A stretch of 64,000 bases of DNA, taken from positions 1-64,000 of IMG/VR virus record IMGVR_UViG_3300028553_001971; one strand, written 5' to 3'. Origin of the DNA: a virus. How positions within the stretch are numbered: the first letter of the stretch is position 1; every line of letters starts with the position of its first letter. Below, one piece after another: positions 19,112 through 26,820 of this stretch. The notes beneath the pieces are model-generated. The model was not told the DNA's origin. It worked only from the letters and a program-made list of their open reading frames with translations, and did not search any database. Both the position numbers and the translations under genes were made by a program.

Positions 19112-19723
19112 TTATATTATTTGTTTGAATTTTATAAATTTTCTTTCTAAGAAGGTCACCGCGTTTGAGTAAATATAATCTCTAAATTTCATAATATCCA
19201 TAATTTTACTAATTTTTACGATAGAATAATTTTCATATTTATACGATTTACCATATCCAAAAAAATTAACTATATCATCATTGAAATTATTATTTGAACA
19301 TATACTAACAGAAAATGAATTAGTTCTGTTTTTTACTTTGTGAATACTTCCATCTCCGTCAAAATATCCCCTAATAAAATGAGACATGTGTGGCTCATCT
19401 AATTTTGGTAACAATATTTTTTGAGTTTTATTATTAACACATCCTAACTCAAATAGTTTATTAACTAATAAATTTGAATATAACGTAACCATACAATATT
19501 CAGATTTACCGTCAACACCACATTTTATTGGTTTTTCACATTCTATGTCTTTAAGAAATTTTTCAATGTGGTTTTTATCAGTATTTTTTAGTTTTAATTT
19601 TATCTCACCACTTTTACCATCTTTCATTCTTACGTAACCATCGGCATATAAAAACCCCAACCAATACGCCGATTTTTCATTTAAATCATGAAAAAAACAC
19701 TCATTAAAATTATATTTTCTCAT
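19112..19723 (-). CDS. LAGLIDADG homing endonuclease
   Basis: Two LAGLIDADG helices are visible: 'SAYWLGFLYADGYV' near residue 18 and 'MSHFIRGYFDGDGSIH' near residue 115, each ending in the acidic catalytic residue. The 203-residue length fits a compact two-motif monomeric enzyme. It is free-standing, AT-rich and placed beside the Dam-like methylase. Its first 14 bases overlap a small ribbon-helix-helix-like gene upstream. Confidence 0.87.
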   Translation of the reverse strand: MRKYNFNECFFHDLNEKSAYWLGFLYADGYVRMKDGKSGEIKLKLKNTDKNHIEKFLKDIECEKPIKCGVDGKSEYCMVTLYSNLLVNKLFELGCVNNKTQKILLPKLDEPHMSHFIRGYFDGDGSIHKVKNRTNSFSVSICSNNNFNDDIVNFFGYGKSYKYENYSIVKISKIMDIMKFRDYIYSNAVTFLERKFIKFKQII

Positions 19724-19868
19724 AATATTCTTTAACTAAGTTTTGAATGAATTTAGATATACTAACTTTTTCGTTTTTTAATTTGTCAAAAAGATGTTTA
19801 TCAATACTAATTCCGTATTTTACTTTTTTATCTTTATCTTCTTTATTAGGTCTTCCAATTTTTGTCAT
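19710..19868 (-). CDS. Small ribbon-helix-helix-like protein (52 aa)
   Basis: This 52-residue ORF, read directly from sequence, starts MTKIGRPNKEDKDKK, has a short strand 'VKYGISID' and two helices 'KHLFDKLKNEK' and 'ISKFIQNLVKEYYEKI'. That is the order of a ribbon-helix-helix DNA-binding protein. It overlaps the LAGLIDADG start by 14 bases, so the two are probably translated together and it may regulate expression of the endonuclease. The family is inferred from pattern only. Confidence 0.6.
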   Translation of the reverse strand: MTKIGRPNKEDKDKKVKYGISIDKHLFDKLKNEKVSISKFIQNLVKEYYEKI

Positions 19869-20008
19869 ATAGTATAAATATTACAAAATATAATAAAAGT
19901 GCGTCAAAAATCAAATTTATCTAACAAAAAACCAAAAGCAAGTTTCCAATGTTAAATTTTTCATCTGACTTGTATTATGTGTAGTAAATGTTATATTTAT
20001 GTTAAGAG

Positions 20009-20020
20009 AGTGTTAACACT
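20009..20020. promoter_or_regulatory. 12-bp perfect palindrome, possible operator
   Basis: AGTGTTAACACT is a perfect 12-base palindrome in the 180-base gap between the ribbon-helix-helix-like gene (minus) and the secreted-protein gene (plus). It lies 28 bases before the start codon at 20049. The rest of the gap is AT-rich, and I see no other clear element or convincing promoter boxes. An operator or a promoter-overlapping site is plausible but untested. Confidence 0.3.
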
Positions 20021-20048
20021 TTTCATAAACCAATAAATCTATAAACAC

Positions 20049-20279
20049 ATGAAAAAAATATTTTTGGTTATGATGATGGGATTAATGATATTACCATCAT
20101 TCGCTCAAGGCGGAAAAGGAAAGAAGAAACACAAAAGACAACACAATACAGAAGTGATGTCTCCAGTGCGACCAATTCACAGAGAACGTTGGGTTGAACG
20201 AAACGGTGATTTTTACGTAATTGTATCAAGAACCACTATTACTGAGGAGGATTATAGAAGAATCCAAAACAATAAGTAA
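20049..20279 (+). CDS. Small exported protein (76 aa)
   Basis: The product has a clear signal peptide (MKKIFLVMMMGLMILPSFAQ), probably cut after Ala or Gln at about position 20, then a very basic stretch 'GGKGKKKHKRQH' and a short strand-rich C-terminus ('DFYVIVSRTTITEED'). The 'FAQ' ending is common in Bacteroidota exported proteins. It stands alone on the plus strand, with its own upstream gap and a downstream terminator, so it is an independent unit. A role in the infected cell envelope is likely, but the function is unknown. Confidence 0.75.
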   Translation: MKKIFLVMMMGLMILPSFAQGGKGKKKHKRQHNTEVMSPVRPIHRERWVERNGDFYVIVSRTTITEEDYRRIQNNK

Positions 20280-21167
20280 TTAGTCATAACAGTTCTTATA
20301 AGGTCTACAAGAGGCTTTTTGACTGAACCCCATGTCCCCACATGGGGTTTTTTCACAATATGACTTACCATACTTTCTTGGTTTCTTGAACTTACTGTCT
20401 TCTTTAAGTTCATTGCCAGTCTTATAATTTTTAATATCCGTAGAAATTTCAATTACGGTTGAATACAACATCTTAAGAAATTCCCCCCACATTTTAGGGT
20501 TGTTTGTCTTGATGAGCATTAAAACTTGAATTACGTGTGGTAACTCTTCATCTAAGGATTCTGATGAAATATCTAACAGAACATTTTTAGCAATCTCATC
20601 AGCCTCACCTTTAGCTGCAAAATATTTCACCAAGGATTTTAAACTGTTGAGTAACTCTTGTTTTGTTTTAACACCTAAAAGACTTTTATACTCATTGACA
20701 ATCCCCTCTAAGATTTCATTACTGTACGCTCTAAATTCAAAATCATGCCCCCAATATTCATCACTACCAGCACTTTTATATTTTTCTATTTGTTTAGGAC
20801 TTAAATAAAGAGTCGTGTTCAAATCATTAACGTGTTGAATTTCGTGATAGATTACATTGTATAGGGACTTCTTATTTGGTATTAAAACTTTATCAGGATT
20901 GACAACCATAAAAAGGTTATCTAAAGAACGTGGTTTGGTTGGGTCGTGTTGAAAAACTGCCCCCTGTTCACTAAAGTCACTTAAATAATAAACTGGTATA
21001 TCAAACTCAGCACCCGATGGGTCATTGACATAAATTGTACCTTTCAACGGATTTTCATCATCCAAGTCTTCATAGTCTTTCCAAATAACATCAATAACAT
21101 TTTTGATGTCGGATATGGTTCTTTGATTTAACTTAACTCTTTTGGAACCCTCGTTGATTGTTTTCAT
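20280..21167 (-). CDS. Zincin-like protein with HEIQH motif and Cys-rich tail
   Basis: The 295-residue protein contains 'YHEIQHVND' (near residue 108), an HExxH zinc-metalloprotease motif in a helix, with Glu/Asp residues downstream that could be third ligands. The C-terminal 30 residues carry five cysteines ('YCEKTPCGDMGFSQKASC'), a tail I associate with phage proteins of unknown role. It could be a virion maturation protease or an inactive relative. A plus-strand terminator for the converging gene is embedded in its last codons. Confidence 0.55.
   Translation of the reverse strand: MKTINEGSKRVKLNQRTISDIKNVIDVIWKDYEDLDDENPLKGTIYVNDPSGAEFDIPVYYLSDFSEQGAVFQHDPTKPRSLDNLFMVVNPDKVLIPNKKSLYNVIYHEIQHVNDLNTTLYLSPKQIEKYKSAGSDEYWGHDFEFRAYSNEILEGIVNEYKSLLGVKTKQELLNSLKSLVKYFAAKGEADEIAKNVLLDISSESLDEELPHVIQVLMLIKTNNPKMWGEFLKMLYSTVIEISTDIKNYKTGNELKEDSKFKKPRKYGKSYCEKTPCGDMGFSQKASCRPYKNCYD
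20326..20353 (+). terminator. Rho-independent terminator inside opposing gene
   Basis: AACCCCATGT (20326-20335) pairs with ACATGGGGTT (20340-20349) around a CCCC loop and is followed by T residues to 20353. It lies 47 bases after the exported-protein stop and inside the 3' coding end of the minus-strand zincin-like gene, where it encodes part of the Cys-rich tail. Confidence 0.75.
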
Positions 21168-21183
21168 ACAATCATAAATACCA

Positions 21184-22110
21184 TCAATTAGAATTCAAAT
21201 CAGATTTGTTGAACTTAACTCTCAATTTGACATACATATCCCCTGTTGGGTAACCTTTACCTTTAAGTCTTAAAGGTTTGTTTGTATCAAATTCATTTGG
21301 TGACGGAATTTTAATATCACCATCAGGGTGTGGGATATGATATACATCATTTTTAAGTTCATCATAATTGAACTCTAAATTATAAATCAAATCATTACCC
21401 ATCTTTTGAAACTCTTTTGTGTTGTCCATAACAACCTGAATTATCAAATCACCATAGAAACCATATGAGAAATCACCCTTTTGAGAAATACGTAGGAACT
21501 GACCGTCATCAACATTCTTTGGGATGGTAATTTTAATGGTTTCAAATTTTGGTTTGGTACCAACACCACTACATGAATTACAATATTTTGTTAGGATTGA
21601 ACCTGTCGTACCACAGTGTCCACATCCACGTCTAACAACTTGTTGTAAGAATCCTGAACCCATAACTTGAGTAGTGAATCCTTGACCTTGACAGTGATGA
21701 CACGTGACTCTATCACCACCACTACCCCTACAATCACCACACGGATGGTTTCGTTGGAAGTTTAAGTCTTTCTCCACACCCTTATACGAATCTATCGGTG
21801 TGAGGTTTAGTTTGACAATCTTATCGGCATTTTTTCTTGGACTTTGTGGTCTTTGACCCCCACTAAACATGTTTTTAAAGAAATCCTCAAATTCAGTTCC
21901 ATTAAATGGGTTGTTTTTCTGGCTTAAGTAGTTATTCTTTTTAGTAGGGTCTGAAAGAACGTCGTAGGCTTCGGCTATTTCACGAAATTTTTCACCACCC
22001 TCAGGATTAACATCAGGATGGTATTGTTTAGACAATTTTCTATAAGCACGTTTAAGTTCTTCATCAGTGGCATTGTCCTGCACACCTAATATTTCATAGT
22101 AATCTTTCAT
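21184..22110 (-). CDS. dnaJ: DnaJ-type co-chaperone
   Basis: The 308-residue protein has a J domain with HPD ('[10 protein letters not shown]', about residue 31), a Gly/Phe stretch ('[19 protein letters not shown]') and four zinc-binding CxxCxxG-like repeats ([32 protein letters not shown]) followed by a C-terminal substrate domain. It is a shortened class I DnaJ. It should stimulate host DnaK, probably for virion assembly or replication. Its start codon overlaps that of a plus-strand gene by two bases. Confidence 0.93.
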   Translation of the reverse strand: MKDYYEILGVQDNATDEELKRAYRKLSKQYHPDVNPEGGEKFREIAEAYDVLSDPTKKNNYLSQKNNPFNGTEFEDFFKNMFSGGQRPQSPRKNADKIVKLNLTPIDSYKGVEKDLNFQRNHPCGDCRGSGGDRVTCHHCQGQGFTTQVMGSGFLQQVVRRGCGHCGTTGSILTKYCNSCSGVGTKPKFETIKITIPKNVDDGQFLRISQKGDFSYGFYGDLIIQVVMDNTKEFQKMGNDLIYNLEFNYDELKNDVYHIPHPDGDIKIPSPNEFDTNKPLRLKGKGYPTGDMYVKLRVKFNKSDLNSN

Positions 22111-22756
22111 GTTAGTAAATCCAAAGTATCAAATAGTTCTTTTCAAAGATAAGGTTAAGAAAAAGATAATAAAGAAGTTTAACAATTTCAAAAATTGTGA
22201 AAACTTTTTTAATTTATTATTGGAAGAATCTGACAAAGTTATCTTCCCAAAACAAATTGAGGGTACTGTAGAATGTAAATTTGAATTGGGTATACTCCAA
22301 GATGGTTATAAGTCTGATATTCCACAATACACCACCGATGAATTTGGTAGGAATGTCAAAATACAATTGATTGATAATAAATGGGGACTAATTAAGGTAT
22401 CCATATACAATCAAGAAGAAAAGATTTACGATATCAAAAACAAAAAGAAGGTCACAGTATCACAATTAATTTCAAAACATTTAAGGGGTGACGGTCTAAA
22501 GATGATTAACTCACTACACAATAAAATCATCATACAAAAAGATGATGATTTTTCAGTATTTACAACTAAGTCACCATCTGAGACATCAAGATTACTTGAT
22601 TGTCTTACCGAACACTTTATAAAATCACAAAAGAAAGACTGTCTTATTGTAAAAGACACATCAACGGCTCAGAAAAAATATTTAATAGATTTTTTAAATA
22701 GTAATGGGTTTGATAAAAAACTACTTTACAGACAATACACTACTTTTCCTCGGTAG
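22109..22756 (+). CDS. Hypothetical protein (215 aa), divergent from dnaJ
   Basis: This basic 215-residue protein has no recognised domain. The opening '[21 protein letters not shown]' looks like a strand-helix unit, and the rest is mixed alpha/beta. Its ATG shares two bases with the dnaJ ATG on the other strand (palindromic CATG), so each gene's leader and promoter must lie inside the other. No good downstream Met is available, which favours this start. Its 3' end overlaps the end of the converging gene by 17 bases. Confidence 0.6.
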   Translation: MLVNPKYQIVLFKDKVKKKIIKKFNNFKNCENFFNLLLEESDKVIFPKQIEGTVECKFELGILQDGYKSDIPQYTTDEFGRNVKIQLIDNKWGLIKVSIYNQEEKIYDIKNKKKVTVSQLISKHLRGDGLKMINSLHNKIIIQKDDDFSVFTTKSPSETSRLLDCLTEHFIKSQKKDCLIVKDTSTAQKKYLIDFLNSNGFDKKLLYRQYTTFPR

Positions 22757-23015
22757 GCTCCTCAAGAGTTTCTTTGGGAGTTTCCTCAACCTCTTTTTTC
22801 AACATGAAGTAAAATTCAACACCTGAGATATCAATCAAGAACTGTTTGTGATGTCTATCAATCTCCCTGAAATGACCTAAGATTTTGTCGTATTCGGGTT
22901 TATCTAATTCAAAAACCATCATCCTATCATAATTTGGAAATAGGTCATTGATTGCGTCAGATAACAACGCTAATTTTTCTAATTCCCCCAAAGGAGCTTC
23001 TGTATTCTGTTCCAT
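22740..23015 (-). CDS. Hypothetical protein (91 aa)
   Basis: This 91-residue protein is helical, with an acidic Pro-rich tail ('[19 protein letters not shown]'). No family is recognised. It overlaps the end of the upstream 64-aa gene by 37 bases and is the last of a run of coupled small minus-strand genes. Confidence 0.55.
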   Translation of the reverse strand: MEQNTEAPLGELEKLALLSDAINDLFPNYDRMMVFELDKPEYDKILGHFREIDRHHKQFLIDISGVEFYFMLKKEVEETPKETLEEPTEEK

Positions 23016-23173
23016 ATTGAATTTTTCGGTTTTTGAAATAAATCAGTTTTTTTCATTTGAATGAGTTGTTGAGTAAATCTTTCCTTTTCCCTCATCAACT
23101 CAGCTTGGTCTTTTTGTTTTTCCTTATTCAGCCAGTCCAATAGTTTCTCCTTGTGGTTCATCTGTCTCAACAT
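22979..23173 (-). CDS. Small Lys/Gln-rich helical protein (64 aa)
   Basis: This is a predicted all-helical, highly charged 64-residue protein (LDWLNKEKQKDQAELMREKE). It may start at the second Met (23161) instead, and both options overlap the upstream gene. The function is unknown; a coiled-coil contact role is plausible. Confidence 0.45.
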   Translation of the reverse strand: MLRQMNHKEKLLDWLNKEKQKDQAELMREKERFTQQLIQMKKTDLFQKPKNSIWNRIQKLLWGN

Positions 23174-23552
23174 TTAAATTTGCGGTTTCATCAAATCCAA
23201 TTGAAAGATTTTGTAAATGTTTCAAATCAGTTTTTTCAAAAGTCTTTTTCAACTCTGCGACTACATTATGAAATAGTCTCTCTTTCTCTTCTCTTTCTCG
23301 GTTCAACTTAATTACCTTGAGAATCATTTCAACGTTTTTCTGAACAGTCTTTTCATCAAACTCACAAACAAAACTCATTCCTCTCCAACCTTCTTCTTTA
23401 TAATCAAAAGGAACTACTTGAAATTCTGTTGTAGTACTCTTTGGCATTGACCAGTTAGCTGGGAATTTAACATCTAGACTCATATGAGTCTCAAGTCGTC
23501 TTATTGCAACGAAAAAATTTTCAAACTGATTTAATACTGTATAAAGTGTCAT
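23124..23552 (-). CDS. Hypothetical protein (142 aa)
   Basis: This soluble 142-residue protein has a strand-rich N-terminal half ('TTEFQVVPFDYKEEGWRGM') and a charged helical second half. No family is recognised. Its ATG overlaps the stop of the small membrane-peptide gene (ATGA), so translation is probably coupled. Confidence 0.55.
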   Translation of the reverse strand: MTLYTVLNQFENFFVAIRRLETHMSLDVKFPANWSMPKSTTTEFQVVPFDYKEEGWRGMSFVCEFDEKTVQKNVEMILKVIKLNREREEKERLFHNVVAELKKTFEKTDLKHLQNLSIGFDETANLNVETDEPQGETIGLAE

Positions 23553-23728
23553 GTCCTAATAATATAAGTGATAATATAACTCAAGGAAAGTCCAAAAAAC
23601 AAAAGGTCCCTACTGGAGAAATCAATTTCTTTCCCCAATAGGATACCCATGAGCTTAATGAAATTTTTGAATAGGACAAACAATGAAAAAATAAAAATAA
23701 ATAAGAACAGTGTGTCCGTATTAAACAT
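23549..23728 (-). CDS. Small two-helix membrane protein (59 aa)
   Basis: Read directly from sequence, this 59-residue ORF starts MFNTDTLFLFIFIFSLFVLF, a membrane helix, and has a second hydrophobic stretch near the C-terminus ('LLFFGLSLSYIITYII'). The stop TGA overlaps the next ATG (ATGA), and its start lies 1 base after the stop of the H1-like gene. Small proteins of this shape often act on host membranes, but none is recognised here. Confidence 0.55.
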   Translation of the reverse strand: MFNTDTLFLFIFIFSLFVLFKNFIKLMGILLGKEIDFSSRDLLFFGLSLSYIITYIIRT

Positions 23729-23729
23729 A

Positions 23730-23903
23730 TTAGTCTTTTTTTGAATGTTCCAAAATTTCAGCTCTTAATTGTTGTAGTAAACTCTTAAGTTCTTGAGCAG
23801 ATTTACGAGCTCTTGTACCAGCGCTCTTGTTACCTTTGTAGAACTTTTCTGAATCAACAGATAGAGTTTCACAAGCTTCCTTAATTTTTTGTAATGTTTC
23901 CAT
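23730..23903 (-). CDS. Histone H1-like (Hc1-type) DNA-binding protein
   Basis: This 57-residue ORF, read directly from sequence, matches the bacterial histone H1 family: 'FYKGNKSAGTRARKSAQELK' at 21-40 corresponds to the conserved core of Hc1-like proteins of Bacteroidota and Chlamydiae, followed by 'LLQQLRAEI'. Family members bind and compact DNA. Here it lacks the Lys/Ala-rich tail of chlamydial Hc1. A phage copy could compact its own DNA or displace host nucleoid proteins. It leads a row of coupled small genes. Confidence 0.82.
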   Translation of the reverse strand: METLQKIKEACETLSVDSEKFYKGNKSAGTRARKSAQELKSLLQQLRAEILEHSKKD

Positions 23904-23951
23904 AAATTATTTTAAATTAAAAATAGTGGATTATGTTCTCTCGTCAATAGA

Positions 23952-24419
23952 TTAACCAATATGAATTACTTTATTTTGTAATGTTTTGTATAATTCGGTT
24001 AAAATATCTAAATCAGATTTTGCGAACGGTTTATTTAAATCAAACAACTCCTCAATAAATTCAGGAATTGCTTCCCGATAATTACCTTGAGATTGTGAGT
24101 AAAAACTATCGTGAAAGAAATTCCACAAATATTCTTTGTGCTCACCATCAGAGTCAATCAATATGTTTTCTTTTTCATAATCTTTTATCATTTTACTCCA
24201 ACACCAATCAAAATGGTTCTTCTTATCGTGGTTGGATAATACTACTTTAGTTTCGTGACTTTCCTCACCAAAATATGTATCAATTATTAAAATCGCTAAA
24301 GAGTTGAAGATATCGCCGAAAAGTTCAACTCTTTCCGGGATGATGTTATGCACGCTGAACCATATATCAACTTCACTAAACGGAAGTGACTTGGACATCC
24401 AATTATAAAAATTCTCCAT
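23952..24419 (-). CDS. Conserved-looking phage protein (155 aa)
   Basis: This soluble 155-residue protein starts MENFYNWMSKSLPFSEVDIW, a pattern I associate with an uncharacterised protein of T4-like phages. It is rich in Asp, Glu and aromatic residues, with no catalytic motif I can name. The start codon lies inside a 13-bp hairpin (24409-24439) that could block ribosome access. Confidence 0.6.
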   Translation of the reverse strand: MENFYNWMSKSLPFSEVDIWFSVHNIIPERVELFGDIFNSLAILIIDTYFGEESHETKVVLSNHDKKNHFDWCWSKMIKDYEKENILIDSDGEHKEYLWNFFHDSFYSQSQGNYREAIPEFIEELFDLNKPFAKSDLDILTELYKTLQNKVIHIG

Positions 24420-24439
24420 AGGGTCTCTATGGAGAATTT
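24409..24439 (-). promoter_or_regulatory. 13-bp perfect hairpin over a start codon, also terminator-like
   Basis: AAATTCTCCATAG (24409-24421) and CTATGGAGAATTT (24427-24439) form a perfect 13-bp stem with a 5-base loop. Read on the minus strand, the second arm contains the ATG of the gene ending at 23952, and a short run of T follows. It could end transcripts from the upstream 522-aa gene, hide the start codon, or do both. Confidence 0.7.
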
Positions 24440-24464
24440 AATATAAAATTAAAATTATTAAAGA

Positions 24465-26033
24465 TTATTGAGTTTTTTGGTTGTATCCAACGATATTCAT
24501 CATTCTTGAAATCTGTTCATTCATAAGATTTGTTTTCTTATCTTCTTTAGATTCCAATTGTTTAAAAATCTTTTCGGATTTTTGAGAACCTTTTTTCAAT
24601 TTCAAATCACCATCTTCAGTTCCTTCACCAGCTTGGTCAACAGGTTGAGGATATCTCTTATAAGATGCATTCATTTGTTCTGCACCATATACGTTATCCT
24701 TGAAATTTTTATACATTTTTTCACCAAGTTCAGATGATACAACATTACCTAAGTCATTACCATCTTTGTCTTTTGTAGCGTTTCCTGTTTTTGAAGAACC
24801 TTTCAAATTTGCCTCAATCCACTCATCATTTGGTTTGATTTCATCATAAACCAAATTTGTTTGACCTGGGTAAGCAAATGCATCAATATACTCTTCAACC
24901 GCGTCTGAAGGTTTGTAAGCTTTCTTATCCATTTCCTTCATTTCACCATTACCTTTAGGGAAATGTTTAGGTTCTGTTGTATATCCCTCAACATTACTAT
25001 CTTTAGACCATTTTTCAAGTTTCTCTTTAGTTGCCTTTAAACTTTCTTGGTTTGTATTTTTGTTCTGTTTAGATACTTTTTTCAAGTCAGCATCTGCAGC
25101 TATTTTATTTTGTTCCATAACAAGTCTTTCAATTAATTCAATAACTTCAGATTCTGTCATTTGAACACTTTCGTGTTTAGCACCTTTGAATCCTCCAATG
25201 TTTTTAGCAAAATTAGCCATTTTAACAACTTTACTGTCATCTGACTTCATTGCTTTATCAATACATTTTTTAGTAACTTCACCGTCTTTATCTAAACCTT
25301 CTTTTTTACACCACTGACCAAATTTACCTGAAGTACCTTTCTTTTCCATTTTTTTGGTTACTTTTTGAATAAAATTATCTTTTTCACCTTCTTCACCAAT
25401 AAACATATGTGATGAATATTCATCATCATCATCTTTGTACTCGTCAAAATCATTATAATCCTTTTTTGGAACCATAGTTTGTTCTTTGTCTTTTTTAGGA
25501 TATAATCCCGTATTTCTTTTTAAAGCATTTTTTATGAAATTGGATAAAAAATCTCCATCATCAGTTTTCTCAGGATAAACTTGACCTTCTTTAACTTCAT
25601 AAGTTTTACCGTCAACTTCAAAAGACGATTTACCGTCTTTTTTAGCTTTTGCTAACGCTCCTGAAAACGCATTACCTTCTTCCATATCATTTTCATTGAA
25701 CTCTTTCGCAACTTTCCTTTCATAGTTATATCCTACGTTCTTCACTTTACCAACTTTTTTAGGACTATCTGTTGAGAAATCTCCATAGGGTTCAACCTTT
25801 TCAATTTGGTCATCACCCATAGTGTATTCTTTCATATCTTTTTTAGTTCTTAATTTTTTGAAGTCATCGGCGGTAATTTTACCTTTTGGTTCGGCAACAT
25901 CAATTTTGTGTTGTCCACCATGTAACTTAGATTTTTTTTCAATCTCAGATACAAGATTTCCAACTTTTTTATTTAAAGTTTCATCAAGGACTTGTTTCAC
26001 AACTTTATCCAAATATTTTTCAAATCTATCCAT
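24465..26033 (-). CDS. Large Lys-rich phage protein, probable virion assembly role (522 aa)
   Basis: The product is highly charged (Lys, Glu, Asp) and mostly hydrophilic. It contains a 'GNAFSGALAKAKKDGKSSFE' block (120-139) followed by 'VDGKTYEV', and a second block 'GKFGQWCKKEGLDKDGEV' (236-253), both of which I associate with structural-region proteins of marine phages. The C-terminus ends 'QISRMMNIVGY' plus a short tail. The composition would suit a scaffold or prohead-core protein, but that is inference; no protease motif was seen. Confidence 0.6.
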   Translation of the reverse strand: MDRFEKYLDKVVKQVLDETLNKKVGNLVSEIEKKSKLHGGQHKIDVAEPKGKITADDFKKLRTKKDMKEYTMGDDQIEKVEPYGDFSTDSPKKVGKVKNVGYNYERKVAKEFNENDMEEGNAFSGALAKAKKDGKSSFEVDGKTYEVKEGQVYPEKTDDGDFLSNFIKNALKRNTGLYPKKDKEQTMVPKKDYNDFDEYKDDDDEYSSHMFIGEEGEKDNFIQKVTKKMEKKGTSGKFGQWCKKEGLDKDGEVTKKCIDKAMKSDDSKVVKMANFAKNIGGFKGAKHESVQMTESEVIELIERLVMEQNKIAADADLKKVSKQNKNTNQESLKATKEKLEKWSKDSNVEGYTTEPKHFPKGNGEMKEMDKKAYKPSDAVEEYIDAFAYPGQTNLVYDEIKPNDEWIEANLKGSSKTGNATKDKDGNDLGNVVSSELGEKMYKNFKDNVYGAEQMNASYKRYPQPVDQAGEGTEDGDLKLKKGSQKSEKIFKQLESKEDKKTNLMNEQISRMMNIVGYNQKTQ

Positions 26034-26075
26034 AACGGTCGTTTTAATCTATAAATATCTAAACTTACAGAATGA

Positions 26076-26816
26076 TTACTTTTTCTTCTTTTTAAAATGA
26101 TTATAAAGAATCCTTTTTATTATTTGTTCTTCAACACCCAATCTTGTACTCACATTTTTAATTGCTTCATCTAAAGATGACTTATTTTTGTAAACAACAG
26201 CACCAGCTCCTTGATTACAATATGGGAATGTTAAACATTTCTTTTTAACTTGTGCGAACTTACCACCTTTGTAAATTGGTTTTTTACCACCTCTCCAATT
26301 CTTATCGTTTTTAGCAACAAATGCCGGTGTTGAATATTGACCCGAAGACGCTGTGGTAGTTGCTTCCGTTGCTTCAATTTTCTTTAAATTATCGTAATAA
26401 TTTGGGTCTTCAAAAAGATGGTCTTTAGCAATTTCCATTGCAACATCAACACTATTGGTATGTTCCATTTCAACTTTAATACCTTTCACCAATTGACTCT
26501 TCAAATGTTTTACCATATCATCAATATGGTCATATCCTTTCTTGTCGTGTTTTTTTGCAATGTCTTTTAATGTCTTGTTTTTTGAAAGACCTCCAGGTAT
26601 TTTTTCCTCTTCTTTAGTTTCTTCCTTGGCAAATAATGGTGCCGAAAATGCTCCCGCAGAAGCCGCCCCTGTAGCTTCAGTGGTTTCTTCATTTTCAGTC
26701 ATCTCATCAGAATACTTATCTAAATCTGACACAACATCAATATCTTTTGATATTGTTGGGTCGTTTATGTAAGCCTTTTCAAGACTCTGTTTGAATAAAT
26801 TAGATGATGATTTCAT
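26076..26816 (-). CDS. DUF5661-like domain protein (246 aa)
   Basis: The central part 'VKGIKVEMEHTNSVDVAMEI' followed by 'AKDHLFEDPNYYDNLKKIE' (residues 110-148) matches the DUF5661 pattern. It is flanked by two similar Ala/Thr/Ser linkers ('TEATGAASAGAFSAPLF' and 'TEATTTASSGQYSTPAF'). After the second comes 'NWRGGKKPIYKGGKFAQVKK' with two cysteines ('KCLTFPYCNQG'). The C-terminus is Lys-rich. The duplicated linkers look like cleavage or assembly sites of a virion protein, but this is inference. It is followed 42 bases later by the 522-aa gene. Confidence 0.65.
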   Translation of the reverse strand: MKSSSNLFKQSLEKAYINDPTISKDIDVVSDLDKYSDEMTENEETTEATGAASAGAFSAPLFAKEETKEEEKIPGGLSKNKTLKDIAKKHDKKGYDHIDDMVKHLKSQLVKGIKVEMEHTNSVDVAMEIAKDHLFEDPNYYDNLKKIEATEATTTASSGQYSTPAFVAKNDKNWRGGKKPIYKGGKFAQVKKKCLTFPYCNQGAGAVVYKNKSSLDEAIKNVSTRLGVEEQIIKRILYNHFKKKKK

Positions 26817-26820
26817 TTGA

